Shown: positions 1 to 9,881 of the stretch, piece after piece
Numbering within the stretch: the stretch's first letter is position 1
Layout of the letters: each line of letters starts with the position of its first letter
Source of the DNA: Luteibaculum sp964627445
GTDB taxonomy: Bacteria; Bacteroidota; Bacteroidia; Flavobacteriales_D; Luteibaculaceae
Assembly (NCBI GenBank): GCA_964627445.1
Contig: CAZVJF010000003.1
Location: 1 to 64,000 of the forward strand
Reading direction: 5' to 3'
DNA: 64,000 nucleotides
The notes under the pieces: generated by a model
What the model saw: only the letters and a program-made list of their open reading frames with translations
The model's database searches: none
Told to the model about the DNA's origin: nothing
Translations under genes and position numbers: made by a program

Positions 1-3000
1 GAAAGAAATTAACTAAATACATTAAAGTTCCATCAGATGCAGACAATACTGGGTTCCCGTAAGATTCCAACCAAAAGGTGTAGCTAACATCTCCTGTTTT
101 AGATACTTTCGGATTAAATAACTCAAAATTAGAATGAGTGGATTTTTGACCAGAGTCATAAATAAATCCTCTTACTAGCGTCATCATAATCATTGCCCCC
201 CCATGTTCTTGTTGTATAGATAGCCCGGTACTTAGATTCATTAATTTATTAGCCCAATCAAATTCATATAACACCTGTGTCATTTTCCCTATATTGATTT
301 CTCCAAATGAACCTTGGCGAAAAGCATTTTCCATGTTATCTATAATCTGATCAAAACTTTCCTCATAAGGGTTAGGGCGATCTTGTAGTGGTAAATTGCT
401 GTTGTTTTGTTCCAAAAATGAGCTATTATTTTTAGAAGCCTCTAAATGAGTCCCTGAAGCCGGCCTCTCTACCGCTTGTCTTGCGGCTTTTACTCTTGCA
501 GCTTGGTCCCGAAGTTGTTCAACCGTGCCATGTATGCCGCCCAGGGTTGCTCCTACAGAAGCCCCTATTTGTGCACCAAGAACTCCACTTTGGTGCGCAT
601 ATCCCCAATCTCCATCACTATAAAGCAATCCTCCAATTACCCCTGCACCATAACCAGTACCACCTCCAGCTGCAGCACCCACAATAGCGAATGCTGCGGC
701 CTTGCCATTTACAGCAGTAAAGAAGGCTGTTTTAGCTAAGGCAGGAGCTGCAATTGCATAGCCATAACCCGCAGCAGCACCGATTACTGCACCTCCTAAA
801 ACTCCCAAAAAGGTATCCATATTGGCTTCCCATTTAAATGGGTTTAATTCCCATCCATTGGCCGCAGCACCTCCTATGTAGCCACCCAAAGCAGCACCTA
901 CAATAAGCGCTATAGTTATTAACTCCTCACCATTGGGATCTGTGTATTTGAGCGGGTTATTGAGGACGTAGCTATACCGATTGTAGTTTTGCGAATTTGC
1001 ACCAAATTGAATAAAGTTATCCGGACTTAACATACGGCCCAAAGCAGGATCGTACAAACGGCCATTCATATTTATGAGACCTACATCTAATAAATGTTCA
1101 TGAAAGGTGTAGCCTCTATTAGTGATCTGCAACTCCTCTATGTTGTAATCCCAGGTGTAAGGGTCTCGAAGCCGCCCCCAGGCATCATAGGAGCGTTCCT
1201 CAATTACGCTCCCATCGGGTTCCAGTAGCGCCATGATAGAGCCTAAATAATCAGTTACCGGATAGTACGTTTGGGTGTTTCCATCGGGTGTTACTTGAAG
1301 AATTGCAGCAAGACCATCTGGAGCAAAAACATAGTGTGTAATAACTTGCTCACCCGATGTGTTGGTAGTCCATTCTTCACTGCCTGTAAAAATCTTCTCT
1401 TGAATATCTGTTCCATGTTCAATCCATGTAAAGCCTTGGCTACCATTTACCTTTCTTCTTTGCTGGTCGTGCCCGTAAGTAAACATCCTCCCAGGCGCTC
1501 CATTGAATTGACCAATATATTGAGGTTGATGAAAGCCGTTGTAGCTAATATGCTGATTAGCCGATGGTAAATCTCTAGTTTTTAAAGATTCTATTTTGGA
1601 AACAGCACCTGGTTTACCTTGATCATACTCCCACGTTTTGTCGGAAACATCAGATTTCATTTCAATATTGCCAGAATTGGCATACTGCATGGTAAGGACA
1701 GGGGTATTGTTTGTCCTAGAATATACCGCTACCAACCGATCCAAATGATCGTAGTCAAAACGCTCCATTCCCCTTTCACCAGGAACAAGCATGTTTTCTC
1801 TGCTAGTTAGGTTTTTTGTAGCCTTATTAAAGCTATACTCCCAATGTGAATAGATTTGTGTGCCGTGAAATGTTTTGGCACTTTCAGGTAACCCCTCTTC
1901 CGTAAAATCTTTTTCAGTTGTTAAGTGTTCTCCTCTTAACACTTTAGTGATCTGACCATTTTGATTGACTTCTTGAAGCTGCCACAATACAGTGTTACCA
2001 TGTTGGATACTTTCGAGGTTTCCTTTGTCATCGTAACTATATGATATCTCTATCCCAGAGGGGTGAGTTGCTTTGCTTATGCGGCCATAATTATCATACT
2101 CGGTTTCAGTTGTGTAGGTAACATTATCTATTGTTTCCCTGTGTTCAACAGGTCGAGACTTAGAATCATACGCAATATATTCCTCATGACCGCCAGGACC
2201 TATTACTCTTGATAGTTTTCCAAGTGCATCCGGATCTTCATCAAATATGTACTCATATTCACCTTCTGGACCTCTTTTCAACGTATTTCTTCCCAAAGGA
2301 TCAAAATACATCCGGTACTCTGTGTTTTGATCTGACTGATACTCTAATTGCCCTAAACTGTTATAATAGTAGTTCATGGTTCCAAAGTCAGGATCGGTAA
2401 GGCTAATTTGCATTCCGATATCATCAGTACTGGTGCTTACAATTTTTCCTCCGGGTGGGGACGATGACTCCACCATGTCCAGTGCATTATATGCATATGT
2501 AATAGAGCCCTCATTGTCAGTAACTTTTTCTAAAAGGCCAAAATAATTGTACTCCTCTTCAGTAAATCTTTGTTTTTCACCAACTTTGTTCGTTACTCTC
2601 TTTTTTCTTTCCGCATCGAAATACTGGATCTCAATCTCACGCGATCCATCCGAGGCTCTCTCTCTTGTTTTTCTTCCTTCAATATCATAACTAAACTGTG
2701 TGTAACGAGTATTTGTAGTACTAGACCCACTAGGAAAATAAACACGATAAGGCATGTTAAATTTATCAAATTCCACCTCAGCAAAAGTCCAGTTATCATC
2801 ACCATAATTTTCTTGACGGCCCTTAAGGGTTTTACCTTCTGCACTTAGCCATTTCTCAATAGTAGGCTGATTATCACCTCGCGTAGTATGCTTAAAGAAG
2901 ATTGTGTTTGCATGTTGATATGCTTGTAGGTCCCATTCTGTTATATATTCCGTTGTCTGATTATTATGATCAATCGCTTTGATTAAACGGCTGTTGGAGT

Positions 3001-6000
3001 CGTATTCATAAAAGCTGGTTAATCCGTTTGCATTGGTAGTGGATACTGGAACACCTAAAAAAGTATTCCATGAAGTTAAAATAGAATGTCCCAATGGATT
3101 GGTTTCTTCAACAACGAAGCGTCCTGTAGGATCAAAACTACGACTTACTATTTTATGTACCGTATTGGTACTACCTGGTACACCACTTTCATCTGCAGCT
3201 TCACTTTGTTGTGTTGTTTCTACAGTATTGCCAAATCTATCATACTGGTATGTTGTTATAATATGTTTAATTGCATCTGCCTGGTTGTTTTCTGTTTTAC
3301 TAGATAAACTTCCATCTGTGTTATAAGCCAGTAGTGTTTCAGTGCGAAAACCGTTGTTTTCGCAATCACCTTCACAATATGAGAACGTTTCGATTTTCTG
3401 TGGAAGTTTGGGTTCTTCCCAAATGTCGCTAGGAGTATAAAAATCGGAAGAATGTGAAGATTCTTTGAGAAACCATTCGCCCCCATTTTCTTTGAAATAA
3501 TGATATATATCAGTAACTACTCCATTATTAAAATGCGTTTCAGATTTGCTTCTATCACTAGTTTTTTTGCTTTCGAATTCTTCAGTAAATGTTATCGGCA
3601 AATACTGGTATCCTGTACCCGTTAAGTCATAAGAATATGAATATGTCTTTTCACTTAACAGCTCTAATGACTCTCCTTCATCATCATCGAAGTATTTTTC
3701 CTTCTTGAGAGGTACCAATAAAGACTTGTTCCAGGGCAAATCTGTAAATCCAGTATTTCCAAATGTTGTTTTTTCATAGAAATACATGTCCTCCTCACGC
3801 GTATTCTTTCTAGTAAAAACATGCTCATAACCAACAAAACCCTTCCCTTGTAGATCAAAAAGCGGGTTATGAAACTCATATTCAACAGTACGCTCCATTT
3901 CGGTTCTATTATTTCCTAAAAAAGGAAGGTAACGTACTTTTGAAACAGGGAAATTTAGCATCCCCCCTGGATAATATCCAGTAGCTTCTCTTTGAGCATA
4001 TCTTTCATTTTCAATAGGTGATTTGCGTTCTATAACTATTTCTTGCTTTTTTTCATTAATGCTATTAACTAAAAAAGAACTTGATACTTCTTGTGGTGTA
4101 TCTGGCGTGTGGTTAAATTCGTAGTACTTATTTACATAGCCACCATCTTGCTCCTTGTATCTTAATATCATTTCATCTTTTCCGTCACCATCAAAGTCAT
4201 ACACGTACGGTCTAATTCGCGAGTAAACTAGGTTGTTACCAGATAAGTTATTGATGAAACAACTGGGATCTGTATAGGGTACATGAACCGATTTAGTCGT
4301 AAAATGATTTCCCCAATTAAAGAATACAGCGATCTCTCCATATCCTCCATTATTCGATTTGATCGAACAAATATCAATATACCCATTTCCATCAAAATCA
4401 GCTGGGATAAACATGTTAGAGAAGCCCTCATAATTACTGGATAACCAATTATCTATGCCTGAAGGTAATGCGTTATCGAATATATGAGGGTTTCCGAGAA
4501 ACGGATATGTGCTACTTGTAACTTTGTTAAATTGTCCCGTTCCATCATTAAAATATATAAATGCTTCAAATGCTTTCACATAGAAAATGTCGGTAAAGCC
4601 ATCATTATTGAAATCCACAAACTTCATCATACGAGCTAGTCCGGGATCAAAGATCTCTTTATCATCTAGAATGTCCAGGGTATACACCCGATTGAAACCA
4701 GTTTCCGTAGCATCATACTCCAATATCTCATAGGACTCATTTCCATAAGAATCCCGTCCATAAAAGAAAAAATCTGGTTTACCGTTACCATTTAGATCTC
4801 CAAAATGAGTGTAGTCAGGTATTAAAGTTCCGCAAACACTCCAGAACGTTATTGTTTCCTCTCCTCCCCCGTGATATTTAACCTTAAAATGCCGATTTGT
4901 TGCGTCTAAATAAACTCTATCTGGATAATTATCACCATTAAAGTCCATCCGTAGGGTATAAACATTATTATCTTCCGCAACTGACAAATCGTTACCAGGT
5001 TGCATAGAAATACCCTGATCACTTATTATGGCTTTTTTAAAATTATGAACTGCAGAATTATTATCTGGAACTCGCACAAGTAAATCTTCTATCCCATCAA
5101 AATTTAAATCCTGTGAATATCTAGATGTAGCATTAAAATAATTAAAGAAAACAATATCATTTTCAGAACCAAAAAATTTTGGTTTATGCTCGTGAAAAAC
5201 AAAACCATTATACAAAAGATTATCAAGAGGTTCACTTAACGTCATTTTGAACTGCTCGGAAAAATCGATATTGTTATTCCCTGTAGAGCTAAAAAAATAA
5301 TATCTAGAGTTCTGAAGATTTCCAGAGTTCCAATCATTTCCAATACCAATACCAGAAGCAGGCGTAGCAACAAAATCTTTTACCCCGTCTGCATTAATAT
5401 CAACAAGGTTTAACAGGTAATCGGCATCGTTTGGGAGCTCATTCAATACATCTTCTACAGTAAAGTCCATGGAATAAGGAGCCCAATCAAAATCGATATC
5501 AGGCATCTTACTACCATCCGAGTTATACACTTTTATTTTATATAACCTCTCAAAAGGTATGAACTGACTTGAAGCATACTCAAACTCATATTTTTTATAT
5601 AGCTTACTCTCTCCAAAGACTGATATTCTGCGCAACATTGCTTTTTTCTCAATGTTGGCGCCTCCAAAAGCATAGGAATTATAGCTTGATGCCAACTCAT
5701 CATATACAAAGGTAATTTCATGCAAAGCCTCTGATAACCCCTGACCACCATACACAATACGATCCAACACCACTTCCTTGTTCCCGATTTCCCTGTAGAA
5801 ATAGTGAACGGAATTCCCCCATTTATCCCTACTTTCTGTTATGCCCCAAAATACGTTACCCTTTGGTCCAGAAATTAAGGTCTCATATTTGTTAACCAAT
5901 CCATTACTATAACTTACGCTAAATTCTTCTGCGATATCATTGGAGTTAACCCTAGTAATTTCTATCGATACATCAGTTGAGTTCTCCAAATAATATTTAG

Positions 6001-6637
6001 ACCCCAATTCATTATTGGAAGTTCCTGAAGTCTGAAAGAGCCTTTGGCCATCTAAATAAAAATTATCCGTTCTACGACTCGAAATAGGACTATTCACTCC
6101 ATCGTACATATAGGTCTTGCCCATTCTAGTAATCGATGACAGGCCACTAATTGAGAATCCTATCCCCATTATATCTCGAACTTTAGTTCCATTGTAGACT
6201 ACTGAAAGTTGAGGCTGCATTCCCTGTGGTGCCACTGGTACTGCAATCGGTACCGAATAATTGGCGTTACCAACGCCATCTACTGTAAAATCGGAATTAA
6301 TAAACCCAGGGTAATCCTCTGTGTTTATTGTTGGCTCATTGTCTATCGAACCTTCCCAAGTCTCTGGATTATCTGGCTCAAAGTCATCAGTTACTCTATA
6401 ATCCGTTTTAAACCTTATATAATTGTACCAGCCTGGTCCACCACCTGGAGTAGATCTGAACCCCTTTTGCAAATTCACAGCATCCCGAGCCACATAGTTT
6501 AAACTGAATTCGATAGGTGGCGTGGTGTTATTATCTATATTCCAATTAACTTCTTCAAAAGTGAGCTCTTCTTGCCCCTTACTTATTAAGGAAACTATTG
6601 CAAAAGAAAATATTAGTGGAATGAGCTTGTTTATCAT
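1..6637 (-). CDS. Giant secreted SpvB / FG-GAP / Rhs-repeat protein, 3' end outside window
   Basis: One open frame runs from the ATG at 6637 to base 1 without a stop, giving at least 2212 residues. I checked the frame near 5.1, 3.0 and 1.0 kb. A signal peptide (MINKLIPLIFSFAIVSLISKGQ-like, first ~22 residues) is followed by an SpvB-type N-terminal domain at about residues 125-190. From about 500 to 830 come FG-GAP/VCBS-like calcium motifs such as DLNFDGIED, DFNGDNYPD, DLNGNGKPD and DFDGDGKDE. YD/Rhs repeats then lead to the Rhs core (DPALGRMLSPD, about residue 1866). After the core lies a glycine-zipper-rich segment (GAALGGYIGGAA and similar) and a unique tail still open at the edge. Family knowledge: Rhs shells enclose a variable C-terminal domain, often a toxin. 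The tail shown here matches no toxin I recognise. It is the last visible gene of a unit with the two genes upstream (43 bp gap). Confidence 0.9.
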   Translation of the reverse strand, partial: MINKLIPLIFSFAIVSLISKGQEELTFEEVNWNIDNNTTPPIEFSLNYVARDAVNLQKGFRSTPGGGPGWYNYIRFKTDYRVTDDFEPDNPETWEGSIDNEPTINTEDYPGFINSDFTVDGVGNANYSVPIAVPVAPQGMQPQLSVVYNGTKVRDIMGIGFSISGLSSITRMGKTYMYDGVNSPISSRRTDNFYLDGQRLFQTSGTSNNELGSKYYLENSTDVSIEITRVNSNDIAEEFSVSYSNGLVNKYETLISGPKGNVFWGITESRDKWGNSVHYFYREIGNKEVVLDRIVYGGQGLSEALHEITFVYDELASSYNSYAFGGANIEKKAMLRRISVFGESKLYKKYEFEYASSQFIPFERLYKIKVYNSDGSKMPDIDFDWAPYSMDFTVEDVLNELPNDADYLLNLVDINADGVKDFVATPASGIGIGNDWNSGNLQNSRYYFFSSTGNNNIDFSEQFKMTLSEPLDNLLYNGFVFHEHKPKFFGSENDIVFFNYFNATSRYSQDLNFDGIEDLLVRVPDNNSAVHNFKKAIISDQGISMQPGNDLSVAEDNNVYTLRMDFNGDNYPDRVYLDATNRHFKVKYHGGGEETITFWSVCGTLIPDYTHFGDLNGNGKPDFFFYGRDSYGNESYEILEYDATETGFNRVYTLDILDDKEIFDPGLARMMKFVDFNNDGFTDIFYVKAFEAFIYFNDGTGQFNKVTSSTYPFLGNPHIFDNALPSGIDNWLSSNYEGFSNMFIPADFDGNGYIDICSIKSNNGGYGEIAVFFNWGNHFTTKSVHVPYTDPSCFINNLSGNNLVYSRIRPYVYDFDGDGKDEMILRYKEQDGGYVNKYYEFNHTPDTPQEVSSSFLVNSINEKKQEIVIERKSPIENERYAQREATGYYPGGMLNFPVSKVRYLPFLGNNRTEMERTVEYEFHNPLFDLQGKGFVGYEHVFTRKNTREEDMYFYEKTTFGNTGFTDLPWNKSLLVPLKKEKYFDDDEGESLELLSEKTYSYSYDLTGTGYQYLPITFTEEFESKKTSDRSKSETHFNNGVVTDIYHYFKENGGEWFLKESSHSSDFYTPSDIWEEPKLPQKIETFSYCEGDCENNGFRTETLLAYNTDGSLSSKTENNQADAIKHIITTYQYDRFGNTVETTQQSEAADESGVPGSTNTVHKIVSRSFDPTGRFVVEETNPLGHSILTSWNTFLGVPVSTTNANGLTSFYEYDSNSRLIKAIDHNNQTTEYITEWDLQAYQHANTIFFKHTTRGDNQPTIEKWLSAEGKTLKGRQENYGDDNWTFAEVEFDKFNMPYRVYFPSGSSTTNTRYTQFSYDIEGRKTRERASDGSREIEIQYFDAERKKRVTNKVGEKQRFTEEEYNYFGLLEKVTDNEGSITYAYNALDMVESSSPPGGKIVSTSTDDIGMQISLTDPDFGTMNYYYNSLGQLEYQSDQNTEYRMYFDPLGRNTLKRGPEGEYEYIFDEDPDALGKLSRVIGPGGHEEYIAYDSKSRPVEHRETIDNVTYTTETEYDNYGRISKATHPSGIEISYSYDDKGNLESIQHGNTVLWQLQEVNQNGQITKVLRGEHLTTEKDFTEEGLPESAKTFHGTQIYSHWEYSFNKATKNLTSRENMLVPGERGMERFDYDHLDRLVAVYSRTNNTPVLTMQYANSGNIEMKSDVSDKTWEYDQGKPGAVSKIESLKTRDLPSANQHISYNGFHQPQYIGQFNGAPGRMFTYGHDQQRRKVNGSQGFTWIEHGTDIQEKIFTGSEEWTTNTSGEQVITHYVFAPDGLAAILQVTPDGNTQTYYPVTDYLGSIMALLEPDGSVIEERSYDAWGRLRDPYTWDYNIEELQITNRGYTFHEHLLDVGLINMNGRLYDPALGRMLSPDNFIQFGANSQNYNRYSYVLNNPLKYTDPNGEELITIALIVGAALGGYIGGAAANGWELNPFKWEANMDTFLGVLGGAVIGAAAGYGYAIAAPALAKTAFFTAVNGKAAAFAIVGAAAGGGTGYGAGVIGGLLYSDGDWGYAHQSGVLGAQIGASVGATLGGIHGTVEQLRDQAARVKAARQAVERPASGTHLEASKNNSSFLEQNNSNLPLQDRPNPYEESFDQIIDNMENAFRQGSFGEINIGKMTQVLYEFDWANKLMNLSTGLSIQQEHGGAMIMMTLVRGFIYDSGQKSTHSNFELFNPKVSKTGDVSYTFWLESYGNPVLSASDGTLMYLVNFF

Positions 6638-6680
6638 CGCAAAAAGCTTTGGTAAATTAATTGTCCAGCAGAATCTGGTT

Positions 6681-8345
6681 TTACTTAGATACAACCGTAT
6701 CCAGTTGTTTTTTGATGGCCTGGTTTTCCTCTCTAAGCTGGGTGTTCTCTTTCTTGAGGGCTATCATGTGCAGGGTAAGTTCCTCTACTTTTTCCACCAA
6801 CAAACGGGTTACTTCATTCAGGTTCATCCCTTCTTTTGCAACTTGTTCTGCACTGGGCATGCCGGGTAACTTTCTGTTCTCCTGGATATAGGTCTCTGTT
6901 TCTTCCAGGCTTTTTAGCTTGTAGTCGTCCTCAAATACATAATCGGGGAAGTTACCGGGTTCGGTTACCGTAATGTCTTGCGCGTACAATCGCCCATCGT
7001 AATCTAACTTCAGCATGTTTGTGCTACCATCCTGAATCCAAAACACTGGTTCATTGCTTGGTGTGGTGCGCATTATATGCAAGTCGGCTTGTGGGGCGTG
7101 GGCCGTTGCAGTGTTGGCAATATCAAAACCAATACCCACACCACCGTTTTCCTTTAAAAAGATACCATTGTTGTTGTAGGTCTTAATATACATGCCACTT
7201 TTATGAACTTTGTCTGCGCTAGTATGCTGCATGCGTCCAATGAAATGTTGTCTATCACCAAAAAATAAGGTGGACTGCTGTCCTTGTGCGTCTATCACCT
7301 GGTTGGTGAAATTTAGGTTTTCGAAATCAATACCAGTCTTTGTACGCAAGTTCATTTCCCCGGTGGCATCTATCACGAACTCTTCATCTAACGCATTATT
7401 CAAAACCATTCTGCGGTTTACCGTGATGTTTTTTGCTACCCACATATTCTCATCAAAAGAAGCATTTTCTTTGAAAAAGGATAAACCTTCTACTTCTGTA
7501 GAACCATTAAGGAAAATAGAACCTTGAACATCCAAAGCACCTCTCGGGCTTTGGGTATTAATACCTACCCTTGAATCTGGATTCCAACAGCTCCCGGTAA
7601 CAATAGACTCTGCACCGTTGCTATACCATGAGTTTTGTATGCGTTGCTGATTTCCCAATATAGTGCGGTAACAGCGCTCATCGTCTGTTCTTGGTAAATG
7701 GTCGGGGTCCTCCTCATCAAAATTAAATCCACCTCCAAAGCCCTCGCCTAATCCTTCCAATCCGTTAAAAAAAGATGCCATCACACGGCTAACATCCTCT
7801 GCATTTAATGCAGTTAATTCACCCGAAGGTTGGATACCAACAAAGGCCGGAGGGTTATTAGGGAAATCAGAGAGGTCAGCCTCTCTTAGGTCCCGCAAAT
7901 AAGCAGTTCCATCTACTTGTAGGTCTCTATTAAAAACCGTATTAGCATCAAAGGTGATGTTTTCATCTACGGCACCTACGGTGTTTAACTCAACGAGTTG
8001 CTCGAAAGCGGTCGCAGAAGCAAACGCTATTTCATCGTCTATCGCTGCCACCTTGCTTACTCGAAGCATTTGAACTGCATCAACATCGCCATAGAATGTA
8101 ACCGGAGCATTAAAGGTGCTTCCACCATTAAAGATGTTGCTACCATCAAACTTAGCTCCAGCTCGGAATTCTGCAACTTGTTTCAGTATTGCAGGTCCTT
8201 CAAGCTCGAATTGCTGCGCAGTAATCGCATCGGCATCTATAACGTTTGCATTTACAGTATCTGCTTCGATAATATCAAACTGTTGCGCCATACTGATGGC
8301 AGGTAATGATATAGCTAGGACTAGAAGGATGTTTTTGAGATTCAT
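6681..8345 (-). CDS. Secreted tail-fibre-like protein with C-terminal coiled coil
   Basis: This 554-residue protein begins with a clear signal peptide ending near SMAQQ. The N-terminal half has short repetitive beta-rich phrases (DTVNANVIDADAIT, GSNIFNGGSTFNAPVTFYGD) like those of fibre shafts. The centre has a phrase resembling fibre or S74-associated proteins (NPDSRVGINTQSPRGALDVQ). The last 90 residues hold the common Bacteroidota tail-fibre end: a YVFEDDYKLKSLEE-type block, then LPGMPSAEQVAKEG, then a heptad coiled coil. I see no T9SS sorting domain. It lies between the small T9SS protein (38 bp upstream) and the Rhs gene (43 bp downstream), so co-transcription is likely. A trimeric surface fibre is my inference. 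The function is not known. Confidence 0.8.
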   Translation of the reverse strand: MNLKNILLVLAISLPAISMAQQFDIIEADTVNANVIDADAITAQQFELEGPAILKQVAEFRAGAKFDGSNIFNGGSTFNAPVTFYGDVDAVQMLRVSKVAAIDDEIAFASATAFEQLVELNTVGAVDENITFDANTVFNRDLQVDGTAYLRDLREADLSDFPNNPPAFVGIQPSGELTALNAEDVSRVMASFFNGLEGLGEGFGGGFNFDEEDPDHLPRTDDERCYRTILGNQQRIQNSWYSNGAESIVTGSCWNPDSRVGINTQSPRGALDVQGSIFLNGSTEVEGLSFFKENASFDENMWVAKNITVNRRMVLNNALDEEFVIDATGEMNLRTKTGIDFENLNFTNQVIDAQGQQSTLFFGDRQHFIGRMQHTSADKVHKSGMYIKTYNNNGIFLKENGGVGIGFDIANTATAHAPQADLHIMRTTPSNEPVFWIQDGSTNMLKLDYDGRLYAQDITVTEPGNFPDYVFEDDYKLKSLEETETYIQENRKLPGMPSAEQVAKEGMNLNEVTRLLVEKVEELTLHMIALKKENTQLREENQAIKKQLDTVVSK

Positions 8346-8383
8346 AATGTTTGGATATAGATTGTAAAACTTGAGTGTTATTT

Positions 8384-9001
8384 TTATTGAACTGCAATTT
8401 GAAATACCTTGTATTCGTCATCCATGGTTACGGAAACCAAATAGTTGCCAGCCGCTAGCATGGAGACATCTACCGCGGTACGTCCCGTAGAAACTTTTCC
8501 CTGTCGAAACACTTTAGAACCTCTAAGCGATGTTATGCGATAGGTAAATTCCCGATCTGCTGAGCAGGTAATGTTCAACAGGCCGATTACCGGATTGGGA
8601 TACACGGTAACAGCTACCGCTACCGTACTTAGTTTTTCCGAGTCTTGTGTACCTTGTGCGTTACTTATAGTGCTGCCTCCATTAGCTTGGACCGTACCTG
8701 CATCGGGTAATAGTCCAGCCCTTTCGTCTCCTTCTGAAGAAATTGCTAGCGCAGTATCTGAGCTGAAAAACAGATTGGAATCTAGCTCCATCATCATTTG
8801 CTCCTGGGTGCTATCTACCAGGTTATTACCCAACAATCCGCCACATAGCTCCAACGTAGCAGCAGTGCGGTTGCCATTGTCATCGTATTCAAAAGTGATG
8901 CAGGGTTCGGGGCCTTCCACAATTCCTCCCAAACCTAATCCTTGGCCCCTAAGGGTTATGCAATTAAGGAAAATTAGTACAAGCAAGACTGTAGCTTTCA
9001 T
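8384..9001 (-). CDS. Small secreted T9SS type A sorting-domain protein
   Basis: The protein has 205 residues and a signal peptide ending near LRGQ. The short mature region holds a YDDNGNRTA phrase flanked by cysteines (PCITFEYDDNGNRTAATLELC). That phrase resembles a single Rhs/YD unit. The C-terminal ~75 residues are a T9SS type A sorting domain: VYPNPVIGLLNI, then beta strands, ending in LAAGNYLVSVTMDDEYKVFQIAV. The protein should therefore cross the outer membrane through T9SS and be attached or released. It is the first gene of the leftward unit with the fibre-like and Rhs genes, behind a readable -7 box. Its role is unknown. A small companion of the Rhs protein is inference only. Confidence 0.85.
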   Translation of the reverse strand: MKATVLLVLIFLNCITLRGQGLGLGGIVEGPEPCITFEYDDNGNRTAATLELCGGLLGNNLVDSTQEQMMMELDSNLFFSSDTALAISSEGDERAGLLPDAGTVQANGGSTISNAQGTQDSEKLSTVAVAVTVYPNPVIGLLNITCSADREFTYRITSLRGSKVFRQGKVSTGRTAVDVSMLAAGNYLVSVTMDDEYKVFQIAVQ

Positions 9002-9016
9002 TTAACAAATTTTGCA

Positions 9017-9024
9017 CAAACATA
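9017..9024 (-). promoter_or_regulatory. -7 promoter box TATGTTTG
   Basis: On the minus strand TATGTTTG matches the Bacteroidota -7 consensus TAnnTTTG. It lies 15 bases upstream of the ATG at 9001 and would start the three-gene unit ending in the Rhs gene. No clear -33 box is visible. Confidence 0.5.
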
Positions 9025-9120
9025 GTCGTCAGAAATTCTTGCTTGAATTTTGATTTCCTTAAATATCAAAATTCCAAATCCGGTTCGTTTTTCTAAACTA
9101 TTAAAAACAAGTCAGTTATA

Positions 9121-9149
9121 TCGGATAACTCAAAATATAGACAATACAA
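9121..9149 (+). repeat. Imperfect direct repeat, copy 1
   Basis: This 29-base segment (starting tcggataactcaaa) matches 9293-9321 (starting acggataacgctaa) at 23 of 29 positions, counted by eye, in the same orientation. It may be a relic of a duplication or chance in AT-rich DNA. Confidence 0.3.
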
Positions 9150-9292
9150 GAGCTTAAGTAACGATATATTATTTTGTTATTGATACATCTTCTTATGGGC
9201 CTGACCTATTTTCCTTATAACCCTAAAATTCAATTAGAACATTTTCCGATTTTCATAGACATCACTAACAGTAAATCGAAGGATTGAACAAG

Positions 9293-9321
9293 ACGGATAA
9301 CGCTAAATTTAGACCATAAAA
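9293..9321 (+). repeat. Imperfect direct repeat, copy 2
   Basis: Second copy of the 29-base imperfect direct repeat (23 of 29 matches with 9121-9149). Neither copy falls within a gene. Confidence 0.3.
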
Positions 9322-9494
9322 TCCTTTAATAATAAGTCTTCAGGACCATATTTGGCATTTTAAAAGGCACCCGCCAAGGAGTTACCATCTATATGTATGG
9401 GCCAGTTTCTTTGTGGTCACATCTATACAACAAAAAAAGCTATGCTGCTAGCCAACAGTCACCAGCTAGACGAAACTAACTAGGTGCCATCAGA

Positions 9495-9881
9495 TCAATC
9501 CAACAACCTTTGTAGCTCTTTTTGAGCCTGCTCCTTTGTTACTTGAATTGCTACGGGCTTTCCAAAAAGGAAGTTAAAGTCGTAGTGCAATCGGAAGTAA
9601 TACGTTTCCTCGCTCTTAAGCAATATGGAATGTTCTGAGCCCTTGGTTGCAACCATAGCATGTTCCGGACTGATCTCCAGCTCCTGTATGCCCTTATTTT
9701 TTAGGATTAAGACTGTGTCATTTACGGTTACTTTCATTTTTAACGCGCACCCCAGTAGCTGATGAGGTCTGTATAAAATCACCGTGGCATGCTTTGTTTT
9801 ATCGGGTGTCTCCTGGGAAAAAAGGACAACGCAAGAACAACATAACACCAAAAGAATGTACCGCTTAAAAATCATATTCAC
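9495..9881 (-). CDS. DUF2846-like small secreted protein
   Basis: The protein has 128 residues with an N-terminal signal (ILLVLCCSCVVLFSQ). The C within VLCCSC could also be a lipobox. The mature part (ATVILYRPHQLLGCALKMKVTVNDT, shown in part) followed by TYYFRLHYDF and a closing KEQAQKEL has the pattern of DUF2846 proteins: ATxxxYR, a short Ig-like sheet, then a helix with EEA..EL. These are small periplasmic or surface proteins of unknown function. The ATG at 9881 overlaps the stop of the upstream gene by 17 bases, so the two are translationally coupled. A second ATG at 9875 is equally possible. Confidence 0.65.
   Translation of the reverse strand: MNMIFKRYILLVLCCSCVVLFSQETPDKTKHATVILYRPHQLLGCALKMKVTVNDTVLILKNKGIQELEISPEHAMVATKGSEHSILLKSEETYYFRLHYDFNFLFGKPVAIQVTKEQAQKELQRLLD

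Larger units (their letters stand above)
9025..9494. other. Gene-free AT-rich stretch
   Basis: About 470 bases between the promoter of the Rhs unit and the end of the DUF2846-like gene. I see no plausible coding frame, RNA or strong hairpin. The only structure noticed is an imperfect 29-base direct repeat, listed separately. Confidence 0.5.

Noticed and set aside
2815..2840. CCCTTAAGGGTTTT as another copy of the inverted-repeat element
   Set aside because: The centre differs and it lies in frame within the Rhs gene; no second core is nearby.
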